Positions 15,428 through 23,900 of a stretch of 64,000 bases of DNA are shown one piece after another. Made by a program: the position numbers and the translations under genes. How positions within the stretch are numbered: position 1 is the first letter of the stretch; each line of letters opens with the position of its first letter. The notes beneath the pieces were generated by a model. The model ran no database searches. It worked only from the letters and a program-made list of their open reading frames with translations, and had not been told where the DNA came from. The stretch comes from an uncultured Prevotellaceae bacterium (GTDB taxonomy: Bacteria; Bacteroidota; Bacteroidia; Bacteroidales; Bacteroidaceae). The stretch spans positions 1-64,000 of the forward strand of contig ONYA01000001.1 in assembly GCA_900321965.1 (NCBI GenBank). The letters are read 5' to 3'.

Positions 15428-16090
15428 ATGAAAACGACGGACAGGAATATCATCATGATTACCTCCGGGGGCGTCGGGGCACGGTTTGGTGCCTCCGTTC
15501 CCAAGCAGTATGTCGAGATCGACGGGCGTCAGGTCATCTCCTATGTCATCGAGGCTTGCCGCGAGTGTCGGCAGGCCGATGCCATCGTCGTCGTGGCCGA
15601 CAGCCGTTATCATGACGAACTGGTGAGAAGATACGGTGTCGACGTAGCCGATAGCGGCCCGGAGCTGAATGACACCAAGCGCCACGGACTCGACTATATC
15701 GGTACACACTCGGCGTGCGAGAAGCTGTTGGTGGTCGATGCCGTCCGTCCGACGGTCACAGGAGCGTTGCTCGACAAGTTCTTCACGCTGCTCGACGAAT
15801 ACGATGCTGTGGCCTGTGCACGCAAGATTACCGACAGTCTGGGGCGTTACGGCGAGTGGGTCGTCAATCGGGAGGAATACTACACGATGAATGCGCCTGA
15901 AGGATTCCGCTTCAGTCTTCTCGACCAGTATTTCCGTGCCGACTCGCCCTTGACGGAGTCGATACAGCAACTGCCGCCGACATCGAAAGTGTATCTTGAC
16001 TTCGATGCCCCTTATTTCGAAAAACTAACGTATCCAGAGGATTTTGCCCGTCTGCGGATGCTACTCGACGGACGGAAAGCAGGACGCTGA
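15428..16090 (+). CDS. IspD/TarI-like cytidylyltransferase paralogue
   Basis: 220 residues from ATG at 15428. The N-terminal nucleotide-binding loop SGGVGARFGASVPKQYVEIDG is of the IspD type (GGxGxRxGxxxPKQ). VVDAVRPTV matches the DAxRP block. The later IspD block (TPQ-F) is replaced by TMNAPEGFRFSLL, and the usual catalytic Arg/Lys context differs, so it is likely not the housekeeping IspD. Divergently transcribed from a CDP-alcohol phosphatidyltransferase and close to inositol-phosphate synthase, which fits a CTP:polyol-phosphate cytidylyltransferase making a CDP-activated headgroup. Substrate is inferred only. Converges on the kinase gene with a 2-base gap. Confidence 0.75.
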   Translation: MKTTDRNIIMITSGGVGARFGASVPKQYVEIDGRQVISYVIEACRECRQADAIVVVADSRYHDELVRRYGVDVADSGPELNDTKRHGLDYIGTHSACEKLLVVDAVRPTVTGALLDKFFTLLDEYDAVACARKITDSLGRYGEWVVNREEYYTMNAPEGFRFSLLDQYFRADSPLTESIQQLPPTSKVYLDFDAPYFEKLTYPEDFARLRMLLDGRKAGR

Positions 16091-16092
16091 GA

Positions 16093-17337
16093 CTACATGG
16101 GGAACTCAAACCAGAACGTCGACCCTTCGCCCAGCGTTGACTCCACGCCAACATCACCACCCATGCTGTAAGCCATCGTGCGGCAGATGCTCAGGCCCAA
16201 GCCTGCTCCGGGAATATACTCGTCGACCTTGAAGAAGCGCTCGAAGACACGCTCCTGATGCTCAGGGGCAATGCCCTTGCCGGTATCGCGAACCCAGACA
16301 CGCAGGCGCTTGCCGGTAGGCTCGTCGTAGCCCACAATGATACTACCCTGCACAGTGAACTTCACGGCATTGGCCAGCAGGTGGTTCATCACCTCCGTCA
16401 TACGGTTCAGGTCAGTCTTCACGTTTATACTGGCCCTGGCAAACATCGTCGACAATTTGACGTCGCCCTGTAATTTCGGTATGAAGACGTCGACCAGCGA
16501 CTGTAAGGTAGAGTTCAGTTCGAAGGTCGACATGACCAGCTGCTCCTTGCCAGACTCTATCTTCGAGATGTTCATCACATCGTTGATGATGGTCAGCAAC
16601 TTCTGGTTGTTCTCCTGTATCAGGTTGATCAGTTCACGGCGCTCCTCGTCGCCCTGCACGTCGGGCAACACGCTGGTGAAGCCTATGATAGCGTTCAGCG
16701 GCGTGCGTATCTCGTGGCTCATGTTGGCAATGAAGGCCGACTTCAGACGGTCGCTCTCCTCAGCCTTGTTACGGGCTTCCATCAGGGCTGACTCCATAGC
16801 CTTACGGTCATCGATACGCATCGACGTACCCACGATGTACTTCGCCTTACCCTCGTCGTTACGGGAAGCCACCGTAGCGTAACTCTCCGTCCAGTAGTAA
16901 TTGTCGGTGTGGGGCATACAAACCTGATACACCTCATGATAGTCCTCCACACGACCAGAGCAGAGATTATCAACGGTCTTGATGAGACGCGCCCTGTCGC
17001 TTGGAGCAACGACGCTAAGAAGCTCGTCGAGAGGCGACTCTGGTGGTGGTATCAAGCAGTCGTCCCTGCCACGGAAATCATTGTCGTAGGTGATGGTACG
17101 CGCCTCGGCGTCGATATGCCAAGTACAGAGTTTCATGGCCTTCAGCACAAATTCATACTCCACATTGTGCTTCTGCACCTTCTCCAACTGAGTCAGTTCC
17201 GACTCCAGTTCCTTACCCACAAGACGCTGGTAGAAAAACAGTGCGATAAAGGAGAGCAATAGGATACTTCCTATCACCCATATCAGTACTTCCGTACCCA
17301 TTCCTCCTTGCTGTGCAACCAAAAAGATTTCAATCAT
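16093..17337 (-). CDS. Membrane-anchored sensor histidine kinase with PAS domain
   Basis: 414 residues from ATG at 17337; a second ATG at 17301 directly after AAGGAGGA is an alternative. One membrane helix (LIWVIGSILLLSFIALFFY), a coiled coil, then a PAS-like domain (residues ~55-165, TWHIDAEARTITYDNDF ... YIVGTSMRIDDRK). HisKA with FIANMSHEIRTPLNAIIGF (phospho-acceptor His), N-box NHLLANAVKFT, G1 DTGKGIAPEHQERVFERFF, G2 GAGLGLSIC. Almost no periplasmic sensor, so the signal is probably cytoplasmic or from a partner. No response regulator adjacent. Confidence 0.88.
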   Translation of the reverse strand: MIEIFLVAQQGGMGTEVLIWVIGSILLLSFIALFFYQRLVGKELESELTQLEKVQKHNVEYEFVLKAMKLCTWHIDAEARTITYDNDFRGRDDCLIPPPESPLDELLSVVAPSDRARLIKTVDNLCSGRVEDYHEVYQVCMPHTDNYYWTESYATVASRNDEGKAKYIVGTSMRIDDRKAMESALMEARNKAEESDRLKSAFIANMSHEIRTPLNAIIGFTSVLPDVQGDEERRELINLIQENNQKLLTIINDVMNISKIESGKEQLVMSTFELNSTLQSLVDVFIPKLQGDVKLSTMFARASINVKTDLNRMTEVMNHLLANAVKFTVQGSIIVGYDEPTGKRLRVWVRDTGKGIAPEHQERVFERFFKVDEYIPGAGLGLSICRTMAYSMGGDVGVESTLGEGSTFWFEFPM

Positions 17338-17342
17338 CAGCG

Positions 17343-17350
17343 CAAAATTA
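17343..17350 (-). promoter_or_regulatory. -7 box of the histidine kinase gene
   Basis: Minus-strand TAATTTTG followed by CGC. It lies only 5 bases before ATG 17337, so either the message is nearly leaderless or translation begins at 17301. Confidence 0.55.
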
Positions 17351-17413
17351 CACAATTATTTTGAATTTGGAAATAAAATCGCAAAATATTTTGCTATTGT
17401 CTCGATTTTATTG

Positions 17414-17421
17414 TAACTTTG
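17414..17421 (+). promoter_or_regulatory. -7 box of the methyltransferase-DPP operon
   Basis: TAACTTTG followed by CGC, with TTG-containing sequence about 20 bases upstream and the start codon 59 bases downstream. Confidence 0.65.
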
Positions 17422-17480
17422 CGCTCGAAAAGTCGGCAACAGCCAACTTTTGTACAAGGAAATACGTATTTTTATCTTTA

Positions 17481-18917
17481 ATGGAACAAACATTTGAAAT
17501 CATCGCCAAGACTTTCATGGGCTTAGAGCCTGTATTGGCGAAAGAACTGACCCGGTTGGGGGCTATTGACGTACAGATAGGACGACGCATGGTGTCGTTC
17601 AAAGGTGACAAAGAGATGCTGTACCGTGCTAACTTCCAACTGCACACTGCTATCAAGATTCTGAAACCCATCCGTCATTTCAAGGCCAAGAGTGCCGATG
17701 ACGTCTATGAGGAGATTCGCAAGACGGACTGGACGGAGTATTTAGACAACGACAAGACGTTTGCCGTCGACGCTGTCGTCTTCTCCGAGGAGTTCCGCCA
17801 CTCGAAGTTCGTATCATACAAGGTTAAGGACGCCATCGTCGACCAGTTCCGCGAGAAGACGGGCAGCCGTCCCAACATCTCGGTGGCCAACCCTGACATC
17901 CGTCTGAACATCCATATCGCCGAGGACAAGTGTACGCTGTCGCTCGACAGCAGCGGTGAGTCGCTGCACCGTCGCGGCTACCGTCAGGAAACGATGGAGG
18001 CCCCGCTGAACGAAGTGCTGGCCGCAGGCATGATCCTGATGACAGGCTGGCAGGGCGAGACCGACTTCATCGACCCTATGTGCGGCTCTGGCACACTGCT
18101 CATCGAGGCTGCCCTCATCGCCCACAACATGGCGCCAGGCTTATTCCGCAAGGAATATGCCTTCGAGAAGTGGCCCGACTTCGATGCCGAACTCTTCGAC
18201 CGCATCTACAATGACTGCGAAGAGAACGAGAACGAGGATGTCAAGTGCCATTTCTATGGCTATGACATCGACCCGAAGGCTGTGAACACCGCCCGCCATA
18301 ACGTTCAGGCGGCAGGACTGACCAGCAGCATCACCATTGAGCAGCAGGACTTCAAGAACTTCAAGCAACCGGCAGAGAAGAGCATCATCGTGACCAACCC
18401 GCCATACGGCGAGCGCATCTCGACGCCCGACCTGTTAGGCACCTACCGTATGATTGGCGAACGCCTGAAGCACGAGTTTACGGGCAACGACGCCTGGGTG
18501 CTGAGCTACCGCGAGGAATGCTTCGACCAGATTGGTCTGAAGCCTTCAATCAAGATACCCCTCTATAATGGTTCCTTGGAATGCGAGTTCCGCAAGTACC
18601 AGATGTTTGACGGCAAGATGAAGGTCTTCCGCTCAGAAGGCGGAGCCGTCAAGACCGACGACGAGAAGCGTCAGATGGCCGAAAAGCACCGTTTCAAGAA
18701 AAACCGTGAGTTCAAGCAGCGCTTGGAGGAGCAGGAACAGAATGAGGATGCCGACATCCGTTCGTTCACCTTCCACCGCCACGATGTCTTCGACAACAAG
18801 CGCGGCGGGAAATCCGGGAAAGCCGGATTCTCTGGAAAGCCGGGCAAAGGCGGATTCCAAGGGAAGTCAGGCAAACCTTTTAAGAGACGTAACAAATTTG
18901 ACGACGATGAAGATTAA
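17481..18917 (+). CDS. THUMP-domain 23S rRNA guanine methyltransferase (RlmL-N half type)
   Basis: 478 residues from ATG at 17481, after the promoter at 17414. N-terminal ferredoxin-like/THUMP region (FMGLEPVLAKELTRLGA near 13-29). A Rossmann methyltransferase follows, with FIDPMCGSGTLLIEAALIA near 195 and the N6/N2-methylase motif IVTNPPYGERI near 300. It corresponds to the N-terminal half of E. coli RlmL, which methylates G2445 of 23S rRNA. The last ~70 residues form a Lys/Gly-rich tail (GKSGKAGFSGKPGKGGFQGK) likely to bind RNA. Overlaps the next gene by 11 bases. Confidence 0.85.
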   Translation: MEQTFEIIAKTFMGLEPVLAKELTRLGAIDVQIGRRMVSFKGDKEMLYRANFQLHTAIKILKPIRHFKAKSADDVYEEIRKTDWTEYLDNDKTFAVDAVVFSEEFRHSKFVSYKVKDAIVDQFREKTGSRPNISVANPDIRLNIHIAEDKCTLSLDSSGESLHRRGYRQETMEAPLNEVLAAGMILMTGWQGETDFIDPMCGSGTLLIEAALIAHNMAPGLFRKEYAFEKWPDFDAELFDRIYNDCEENENEDVKCHFYGYDIDPKAVNTARHNVQAAGLTSSITIEQQDFKNFKQPAEKSIIVTNPPYGERISTPDLLGTYRMIGERLKHEFTGNDAWVLSYREECFDQIGLKPSIKIPLYNGSLECEFRKYQMFDGKMKVFRSEGGAVKTDDEKRQMAEKHRFKKNREFKQRLEEQEQNEDADIRSFTFHRHDVFDNKRGGKSGKAGFSGKPGKGGFQGKSGKPFKRRNKFDDDED

Positions 18918-21060
18918 GACACTCATCACCCTACTCGCCCTCATCTCACTCCCCATTATGGCTCAGGAAAAGCTTTTTACCCTGGAAGACCTGAACTTCG
19001 GCGGTACGAACTTCCACAACATGCAGCCCAAGAACATGTGGCTCACATGGTGGGGCGACCAGTTGGTGCAGACTGACGTCGAGGAGTGTCACCTTATTGA
19101 TACGAAGACGGGAAAAAAGAAGTTGCTCTTCACCCTCGACGACATCAACAAATGGGCTGAGAGCGACGAAGAAGCCAACCGCTATGTGCGTCACCTGATG
19201 AACGCCTCCTTCCCCTACCCTGACAAGCCCTTGGTGGCTGTCGGCAACAAAAAAGCCGTCATTCTCGTGGATTTCAAGGCAAAGAAGGTGGCGTGGCAGG
19301 ACAGCATCTCGGGACAGACGGCCAACGACTGGAACAAGGTGTCGAGGGCAACGGCCTACGTTGAGGAGAACCAGCTCTGCGTTGTCGACGGTCAGGGCAA
19401 AAAGCGCCAGCTGACGACCGACGGCAACCGCGAGATTGTCTACGGCCAGAGTGTACACCGCAATGAGTTCGGCATCGAGAAGGGCACCTTCTGGAGCCCC
19501 GACGGTCAGCGTCTGGCTTTCTACCGCATGGATCAGAGCATGGTGACTGACTACCCACAGGTGAACATCTTCCCACGCTCTGCCGCTTACGAGCCCGACA
19601 AATACCCGATGGCAGGCATGACCTCGCACAAGGTGACGGTAGGCGTCTATGACATAGCCGCAGACAAGACGGTTTATCTGAAGGCAGGCGACCCTACCGA
19701 CCGCTATTTTACGAACATCGCATGGAGTCCCGACTCAAAGACCGTCTATATGTTCGAGTTGAACCGCGGTCAGAACGACTGTCGCCTCGTCAGTTACAAC
19801 GCTGAGACGGGCGACCGCATAGCCGAGCTTTACCGCGAGACGTCGGACAAGTATGTGGAGCCGCTGCACCCCATCGTGTTCCTGCCTTGGGACAACACGA
19901 AATTTATCATGCAGAGCCAGCGCGACGGCTATAACCACCTTTATTTATATAATAAGGACGGAAAACTGCTTCGCCAGCTGACCAGCGGTCCGTGGGTGGT
20001 CATGGACGTATTAGGCTTCAACAAGAAGCAGAAGAGCATCGTCATCAAGGCCAACAAAGAGCATCCCCTGCACCACCGCCTCTACAGCGTCAGTATGACG
20101 GGACTTGTCAAGCAGTTAGAGACGGTGGACGGCGTACATAACGGCGTACTGTCATCGTCAGGCAATCTCCTCATTGACAGATACTCCACGCCAACAAGAC
20201 CACGCGTCATCGACGTTGTAGACATCACGCAGAAGACGCCACGCCACACGAACATCCTTGAGGCCGAAGACCCCTGGACCGGCTATCAGCAGCCTATCTT
20301 CGAGTGTGGCAGCATCAAGGCAGCCGACGGCGTGACAGACCTTTATTACAGAATGGTGAAGCCCGCCGACTTCAACCCTGAGAAGAAGTACCCGACGGTG
20401 GTCTACGTCTACGGCGGTCCGCACGCCAACAATGTGCAGGCTTCCTGGCACTGGGCCAGCCGCTCGTGGGAGACCTATATGGCACAGAAAGGCTATATCG
20501 TCTTCATCCTCGACAACCGGGGCAGCCAGCATCGTGGCCGCGACTTCGAGCAGGCCACCTTCCACCAGTTAGGACAGATAGAGATGCAGGACCAGATGAA
20601 GGGTGTTGACTACCTGCGCACCCTACCCTACGTCGATATGAACCGCTTAGGCGTCCACGGCTGGTCGTTCGGTGGTTTCATGACCATCTCGCTGATGACG
20701 AACTACCCCGACGTATTCAAGGTAGGCGTGGCAGGCGGCCCCGTCATCGACTGGAAATGGTACGAGGTGATGTACGGCGAACGCTATATGGGCACACCCG
20801 AAAACAATGCCGAGGGTTATGCCAAGACGAGCCTCATCAGCAAGGCAGGCAACCTGAAGGGTAAGCTCCAGATTATCACGGGCTATAACGACCCGACCGT
20901 CGTACCCCAGCACTGTCTGTCGTTCCTTGATGCCTGCATCAAGGCCGGCACACAGCCCGACTTCTTCGCCTACCCCGGCGAGGAGCACAATATGCGTGGT
21001 CATGCCAGCGTCCATCTGCATGAGCGCATCACACAGTATTTTGAAGACTACTTGAAATAA
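18907..21060 (+). CDS. Secreted S9 dipeptidyl peptidase (DPP IV-like)
   Basis: 717 residues from ATG at 18907, inside the end of the methyltransferase gene. Signal peptide MKIKTLITLLALISLPIMAQ. An N-terminal DPPIV beta-propeller domain (residues ~30-480) and a C-terminal alpha/beta-hydrolase follow. Catalytic Ser in VHGWSFGGFMT near residue 584, Asp in GYNDPTVVPQH near 662, His in GEEHNMRGH near 695. In Bacteroidales these periplasmic enzymes remove dipeptides, often after Pro or Ala, during peptide use. A second S9 peptidase of a different subfamily is at 41955. Confidence 0.9.
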   Translation: MKIKTLITLLALISLPIMAQEKLFTLEDLNFGGTNFHNMQPKNMWLTWWGDQLVQTDVEECHLIDTKTGKKKLLFTLDDINKWAESDEEANRYVRHLMNASFPYPDKPLVAVGNKKAVILVDFKAKKVAWQDSISGQTANDWNKVSRATAYVEENQLCVVDGQGKKRQLTTDGNREIVYGQSVHRNEFGIEKGTFWSPDGQRLAFYRMDQSMVTDYPQVNIFPRSAAYEPDKYPMAGMTSHKVTVGVYDIAADKTVYLKAGDPTDRYFTNIAWSPDSKTVYMFELNRGQNDCRLVSYNAETGDRIAELYRETSDKYVEPLHPIVFLPWDNTKFIMQSQRDGYNHLYLYNKDGKLLRQLTSGPWVVMDVLGFNKKQKSIVIKANKEHPLHHRLYSVSMTGLVKQLETVDGVHNGVLSSSGNLLIDRYSTPTRPRVIDVVDITQKTPRHTNILEAEDPWTGYQQPIFECGSIKAADGVTDLYYRMVKPADFNPEKKYPTVVYVYGGPHANNVQASWHWASRSWETYMAQKGYIVFILDNRGSQHRGRDFEQATFHQLGQIEMQDQMKGVDYLRTLPYVDMNRLGVHGWSFGGFMTISLMTNYPDVFKVGVAGGPVIDWKWYEVMYGERYMGTPENNAEGYAKTSLISKAGNLKGKLQIITGYNDPTVVPQHCLSFLDACIKAGTQPDFFAYPGEEHNMRGHASVHLHERITQYFEDYLK

Positions 21061-21093
21061 TTGATAATTGACAATTGACAATTGATAATTGAT
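21061..21093. repeat. 7-bp tandem repeat filling the DPP-purD gap
   Basis: Units AATTGAT, AATTGAC, AATTGAC, AATTGAT, AATTGAT, overlapping the DPP stop codon on one side and touching the purD ATG on the other. The whole intergenic space is repeat. Confidence 0.85.
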
Positions 21094-22401
21094 ATGAAAA
21101 TACTATTGTTAGGCAGCGGCGGCCGCGAGCACGCCTTGGCATGGAAGATTGCCCAGTCAGAGAAGTGTGAGAAACTCTACATTGCCCCAGGCAACGCTGG
21201 CACCAGCAATTGTGGAGAGAATGTAGCTATAAAGGCTGACGATTTCGAGGCCATCAAACAGTTTGTCGTTGACAACAACATAAATATGGTGGTCGTTGGT
21301 CCTGAGGACCCGTTGGTGAAGGGCATCTACGACGACTTGAAGCAGGACGAGCGCACCAAGGACATCCCCGTCATCGGCCCCTCAAAGGCTGGTGCCGTGC
21401 TCGAAGGCTCGAAGGACTTTGCCAAGGCTTTCATGCAGCGCCACAACATCCCCACCGCGCGCTACGAGACATTCGACGGCGAACATCTTCTAGAAGGTCT
21501 AGATTTTCTAGAAACTCTAGAGCCCCCCTATGTACTGAAGGCCGACGGTCTGTGTGCTGGCAAGGGCGTTCTCATCCTGCCCACCCTCGACGAAGCCAAG
21601 AAAGAGCTGAAGGAGATGCTCGGCGGTATGTTCGGCAACGCCAGCAGCCGTGTCGTCATCGAAGAATTTATGAGCGGCATCGAGTGCTCTGTATTTGTGC
21701 TGACCGACGGTAAGAACTACAAGATTCTGCCTGAGGCCAAGGACTACAAGCGTATCGGCGAGGGCGACACCGGTCTGAATACTGGCGGCATGGGTTCTGT
21801 CTCACCCGTTCCCTTTGCCACAAAGGAGTGGATGCAGAAGGTCGAAGACCGCATCATCCGTCCCACCGTCGAAGGACTGGCTGCCGAAGGCATTGACTAC
21901 AAGGGATTTATCTTCTTCGGACTGATCAATCGCACCAATACGCCCAGCGCAGAGCCAGAACCCTACGTGATTGAATATAACTGCCGTATGGGCGACCCAG
22001 AGACCGAGACCGTCATGCTGCGCCTGAAGAGCGACATCGTCGACCTGTTCGAAGGTGTGGCTGAGGGCAACCTCGATCAGCACAACATAGAGTTCGACGA
22101 GCGTGCAGCCGTCTGCGTTATGCTTGTATCCGGCGGCTATCCTGAGGCTTACAAGAAAGGCTACCCCATCACTGGCATCGACCAGGTAGAGGGCAGCATT
22201 GTTTTCCATGCCGGTACTGCACTCAACACTCAACACTCAACACTCAACACTCAACAAGTGGTGACCAACGGCGGCCGCGTCATCGCAGTATCATCGTACG
22301 GCGAGGACAAAGCCAAAGCCCTGCAGAAGTCATTCACCGAGGCTCAGAAGATACAGTTTACCGACAAGTACTTCCGTCGCGACATCGGTCAGGACCTGTA
22401 A
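21094..22401 (+). CDS. purD: Phosphoribosylamine-glycine ligase
   Basis: 435 residues from ATG at 21094; it joins glycine to 5-phosphoribosylamine in purine synthesis. N-terminal [22 protein letters not shown]-grasp segment [16 protein letters not shown] near 150, [11 protein letters not shown] near 232, and C-terminal [14 protein letters not shown]. Two oddities: four CTAGA words at 9-base steps encode [12 protein letters not shown] (21488-21522), and five copies of the heptamer ACTCAAC (22221-22255) add about a dozen residues (LNTQHST repeats) between FHAGT and QVVTNGG, where E. coli PurD has a short loop. The gene is otherwise intact and should be active. Confidence 0.93.
   Translation: MKILLLGSGGREHALAWKIAQSEKCEKLYIAPGNAGTSNCGENVAIKADDFEAIKQFVVDNNINMVVVGPEDPLVKGIYDDLKQDERTKDIPVIGPSKAGAVLEGSKDFAKAFMQRHNIPTARYETFDGEHLLEGLDFLETLEPPYVLKADGLCAGKGVLILPTLDEAKKELKEMLGGMFGNASSRVVIEEFMSGIECSVFVLTDGKNYKILPEAKDYKRIGEGDTGLNTGGMGSVSPVPFATKEWMQKVEDRIIRPTVEGLAAEGIDYKGFIFFGLINRTNTPSAEPEPYVIEYNCRMGDPETETVMLRLKSDIVDLFEGVAEGNLDQHNIEFDERAAVCVMLVSGGYPEAYKKGYPITGIDQVEGSIVFHAGTALNTQHSTLNTQQVVTNGGRVIAVSSYGEDKAKALQKSFTEAQKIQFTDKYFRRDIGQDL
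21488..21522. repeat. 9-bp-periodic TCTAGA tandem inside purD
   Basis: CTAGA at 21490, 21499, 21508 and 21517, each within TCTAGA, giving four copies in 33 bases. The step is three codons, so the frame is kept, and the rare Leu codon CTA is used four times. Confidence 0.8.
22221..22255. repeat. Five ACTCAAC heptamers inside purD
   Basis: Perfect 5 x 7 bp tandem. Since 7 is not a multiple of 3, the three frames alternate within it, yet the reading frame resumes correctly at QVVTNGG. Confidence 0.95.
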
Positions 22402-23343
22402 ATGAAAATCAAGCGCACACAGAACCGTGTGACCCAAAGCCGTCTTACGCTGCCAACGGTGATGGTATATGCCGTCGCCGTCTGGTTGGCAGGCGGATTG
22501 CTACAACAGCAGTTGTGGCCACAGTTGGTATGTTTCCTGCTGTCGACATTTCTGATGGTGGAGTTGAACAACGGCAACGCCCTCATCCGCATCTACAGCC
22601 GCGCGGTCTCCAGCAGCTTTGTCATACTGACCTGTGCCGCCAACTTCCTGTTCAGCTCGTTCACCGGTGCCTTTGTCACGCTGTGCTTCATAGCCACCTA
22701 CATCATGCTGTTCCGCACCTATCAGGACAAGCAGGCAGTAGGTCTGACGTTCTATGCCTTCGTCTGCATAGGTCTGGCAAGCCTGGCTTTTGTCAAGGTG
22801 CTATGGATAGTACCCCTGTTGTGGTTCTGCATCTATATCTACCTCTCGTCGCTTAGCTGGCGCACCCTTGCTGCCTCACTCATCGGCATTGTGACACCCT
22901 ACTGGCTGTTAACCCCCTTCATCATCTACCGCCACCACTTCAGCGAGGCGAAGGAGCACTTCAGCGCACTGATCGACATACAGTCGACAGCAGACTATGG
23001 TCATTTGCCCCTCAACCAGTCACTGACAGCAGCCTTCATAGTCCTGTTAGCGCTGACAGGCATCATCCACTTCTGGCGCAACAGTTCGGCAGACCGTATC
23101 CGTATACGACAGCTCTACGGCTTTTTCACCTTTATAACGATGATCACCACGGCAGCGCTCTTCATACTGCCTCAGTACTATGACATCCTGCTACGGCTGC
23201 TCATCATCAACACCGTGCCGCTGATAGCACACTTCGTGACGCTCACCAGCACCCGCATCACGAACATTGCCTTCTACGTCATCTGTGTCACAGCACTCAT
23301 CCTGACCGCCATAAACCTATGGATACCATCATTGAATTTCTGA
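22402..23343 (+). CDS. Polytopic membrane protein of unknown function
   Basis: 313 residues starting right after the purD stop. About nine to ten hydrophobic helices (VMVYAVAVWLAGGLL; FVILTCAANFLFSSF; VLWIVPLLWFCIYIYL; AAFIVLLALTGIIHF; and others) joined by short loops, with a basic N-terminus (MKIKRTQNRVTQSR). No catalytic motif seen. The layout recalls conserved Bacteroidales membrane proteins found beside purD, but the role is unknown. Overlaps the next gene by 25 bases, indicating translational coupling with it. Confidence 0.7.
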   Translation: MKIKRTQNRVTQSRLTLPTVMVYAVAVWLAGGLLQQQLWPQLVCFLLSTFLMVELNNGNALIRIYSRAVSSSFVILTCAANFLFSSFTGAFVTLCFIATYIMLFRTYQDKQAVGLTFYAFVCIGLASLAFVKVLWIVPLLWFCIYIYLSSLSWRTLAASLIGIVTPYWLLTPFIIYRHHFSEAKEHFSALIDIQSTADYGHLPLNQSLTAAFIVLLALTGIIHFWRNSSADRIRIRQLYGFFTFITMITTAALFILPQYYDILLRLLIINTVPLIAHFVTLTSTRITNIAFYVICVTALILTAINLWIPSLNF

Positions 23344-23771
23344 CAGGCTACGGGTATACGGGTATGTTCATTGCCTCGCTCTTAGCCGGTAGCGTGCTGC
23401 CCTTCAGCAGTGAAGCCGTCATGGTGGGACTTATGGCTGCCGGACTTGACCCGTGGGTCTTAGCATTCTACGGTACCATCGGCAATGTCCTCGGCTCGAT
23501 GTTCAACTACTGGGTGGGACACATGGGCAAGACAGAATGGTTTGAGCGTTACCTGCACGTCAAACCCCGAGACATGGAACGTGCCGAGCGGTTCATGGCC
23601 GGTCGGGGTGCCCTCATGGGCTTCTTTGCCTTCCTGCCCGTCATCGGCAGCGCCATCACTATCCTCTTAGGACTAATGCGTGCCAACCTCCTCATAACCT
23701 TCCTGGCTGTCACAGCAGGCAAGATTGTACGTTACCTGATTCTCATCTACGGTGCAGGACTGTTTCTGTAA
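23319..23771 (+). CDS. DedA/SNARE-associated family membrane protein (YqaA-like)
   Basis: 150 residues, starting 25 bases inside the previous gene. GMFIASLLAGSVLPFSSEAVMVGLMAAG and a GTIGNVLGSMFNYWVGHMGK segment match the small YqaA branch of the VTT/DedA superfamily, with the G-x-x-x-G helices and FLPVIGSAITILLGLMR loop. Relatives are inner-membrane proteins linked to lipid carrier or membrane homeostasis. Last gene of the purD cluster. Confidence 0.8.
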   Translation: MDTIIEFLTGYGYTGMFIASLLAGSVLPFSSEAVMVGLMAAGLDPWVLAFYGTIGNVLGSMFNYWVGHMGKTEWFERYLHVKPRDMERAERFMAGRGALMGFFAFLPVIGSAITILLGLMRANLLITFLAVTAGKIVRYLILIYGAGLFL

Positions 23772-23849
23772 GCGAATAATCCGTTTACCTAGACCTGTGT
23801 GGTGAACGTTAATCTATCTGAATTGTTTGTCTGTTAAAGGGATTATTTG

Positions 23850-23857
23850 TAACTTTG
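23850..23857 (+). promoter_or_regulatory. -7 box of the DUF2723 gene
   Basis: TAACTTTG followed by CGGG, with TTG about 20 bases upstream and the start codon 43 bases downstream. Confidence 0.65.
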
Positions 23858-23900
23858 CGGGCAAAATCAAATTTTAACGTTAAAAAAGATCTTTTTTAGG

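Noticed and set aside
15428-16090. Housekeeping ispD
   Set aside because: Key late motif differs and context is inositol/CDP-alcohol metabolism; kept as a paralogue, though not excluded.
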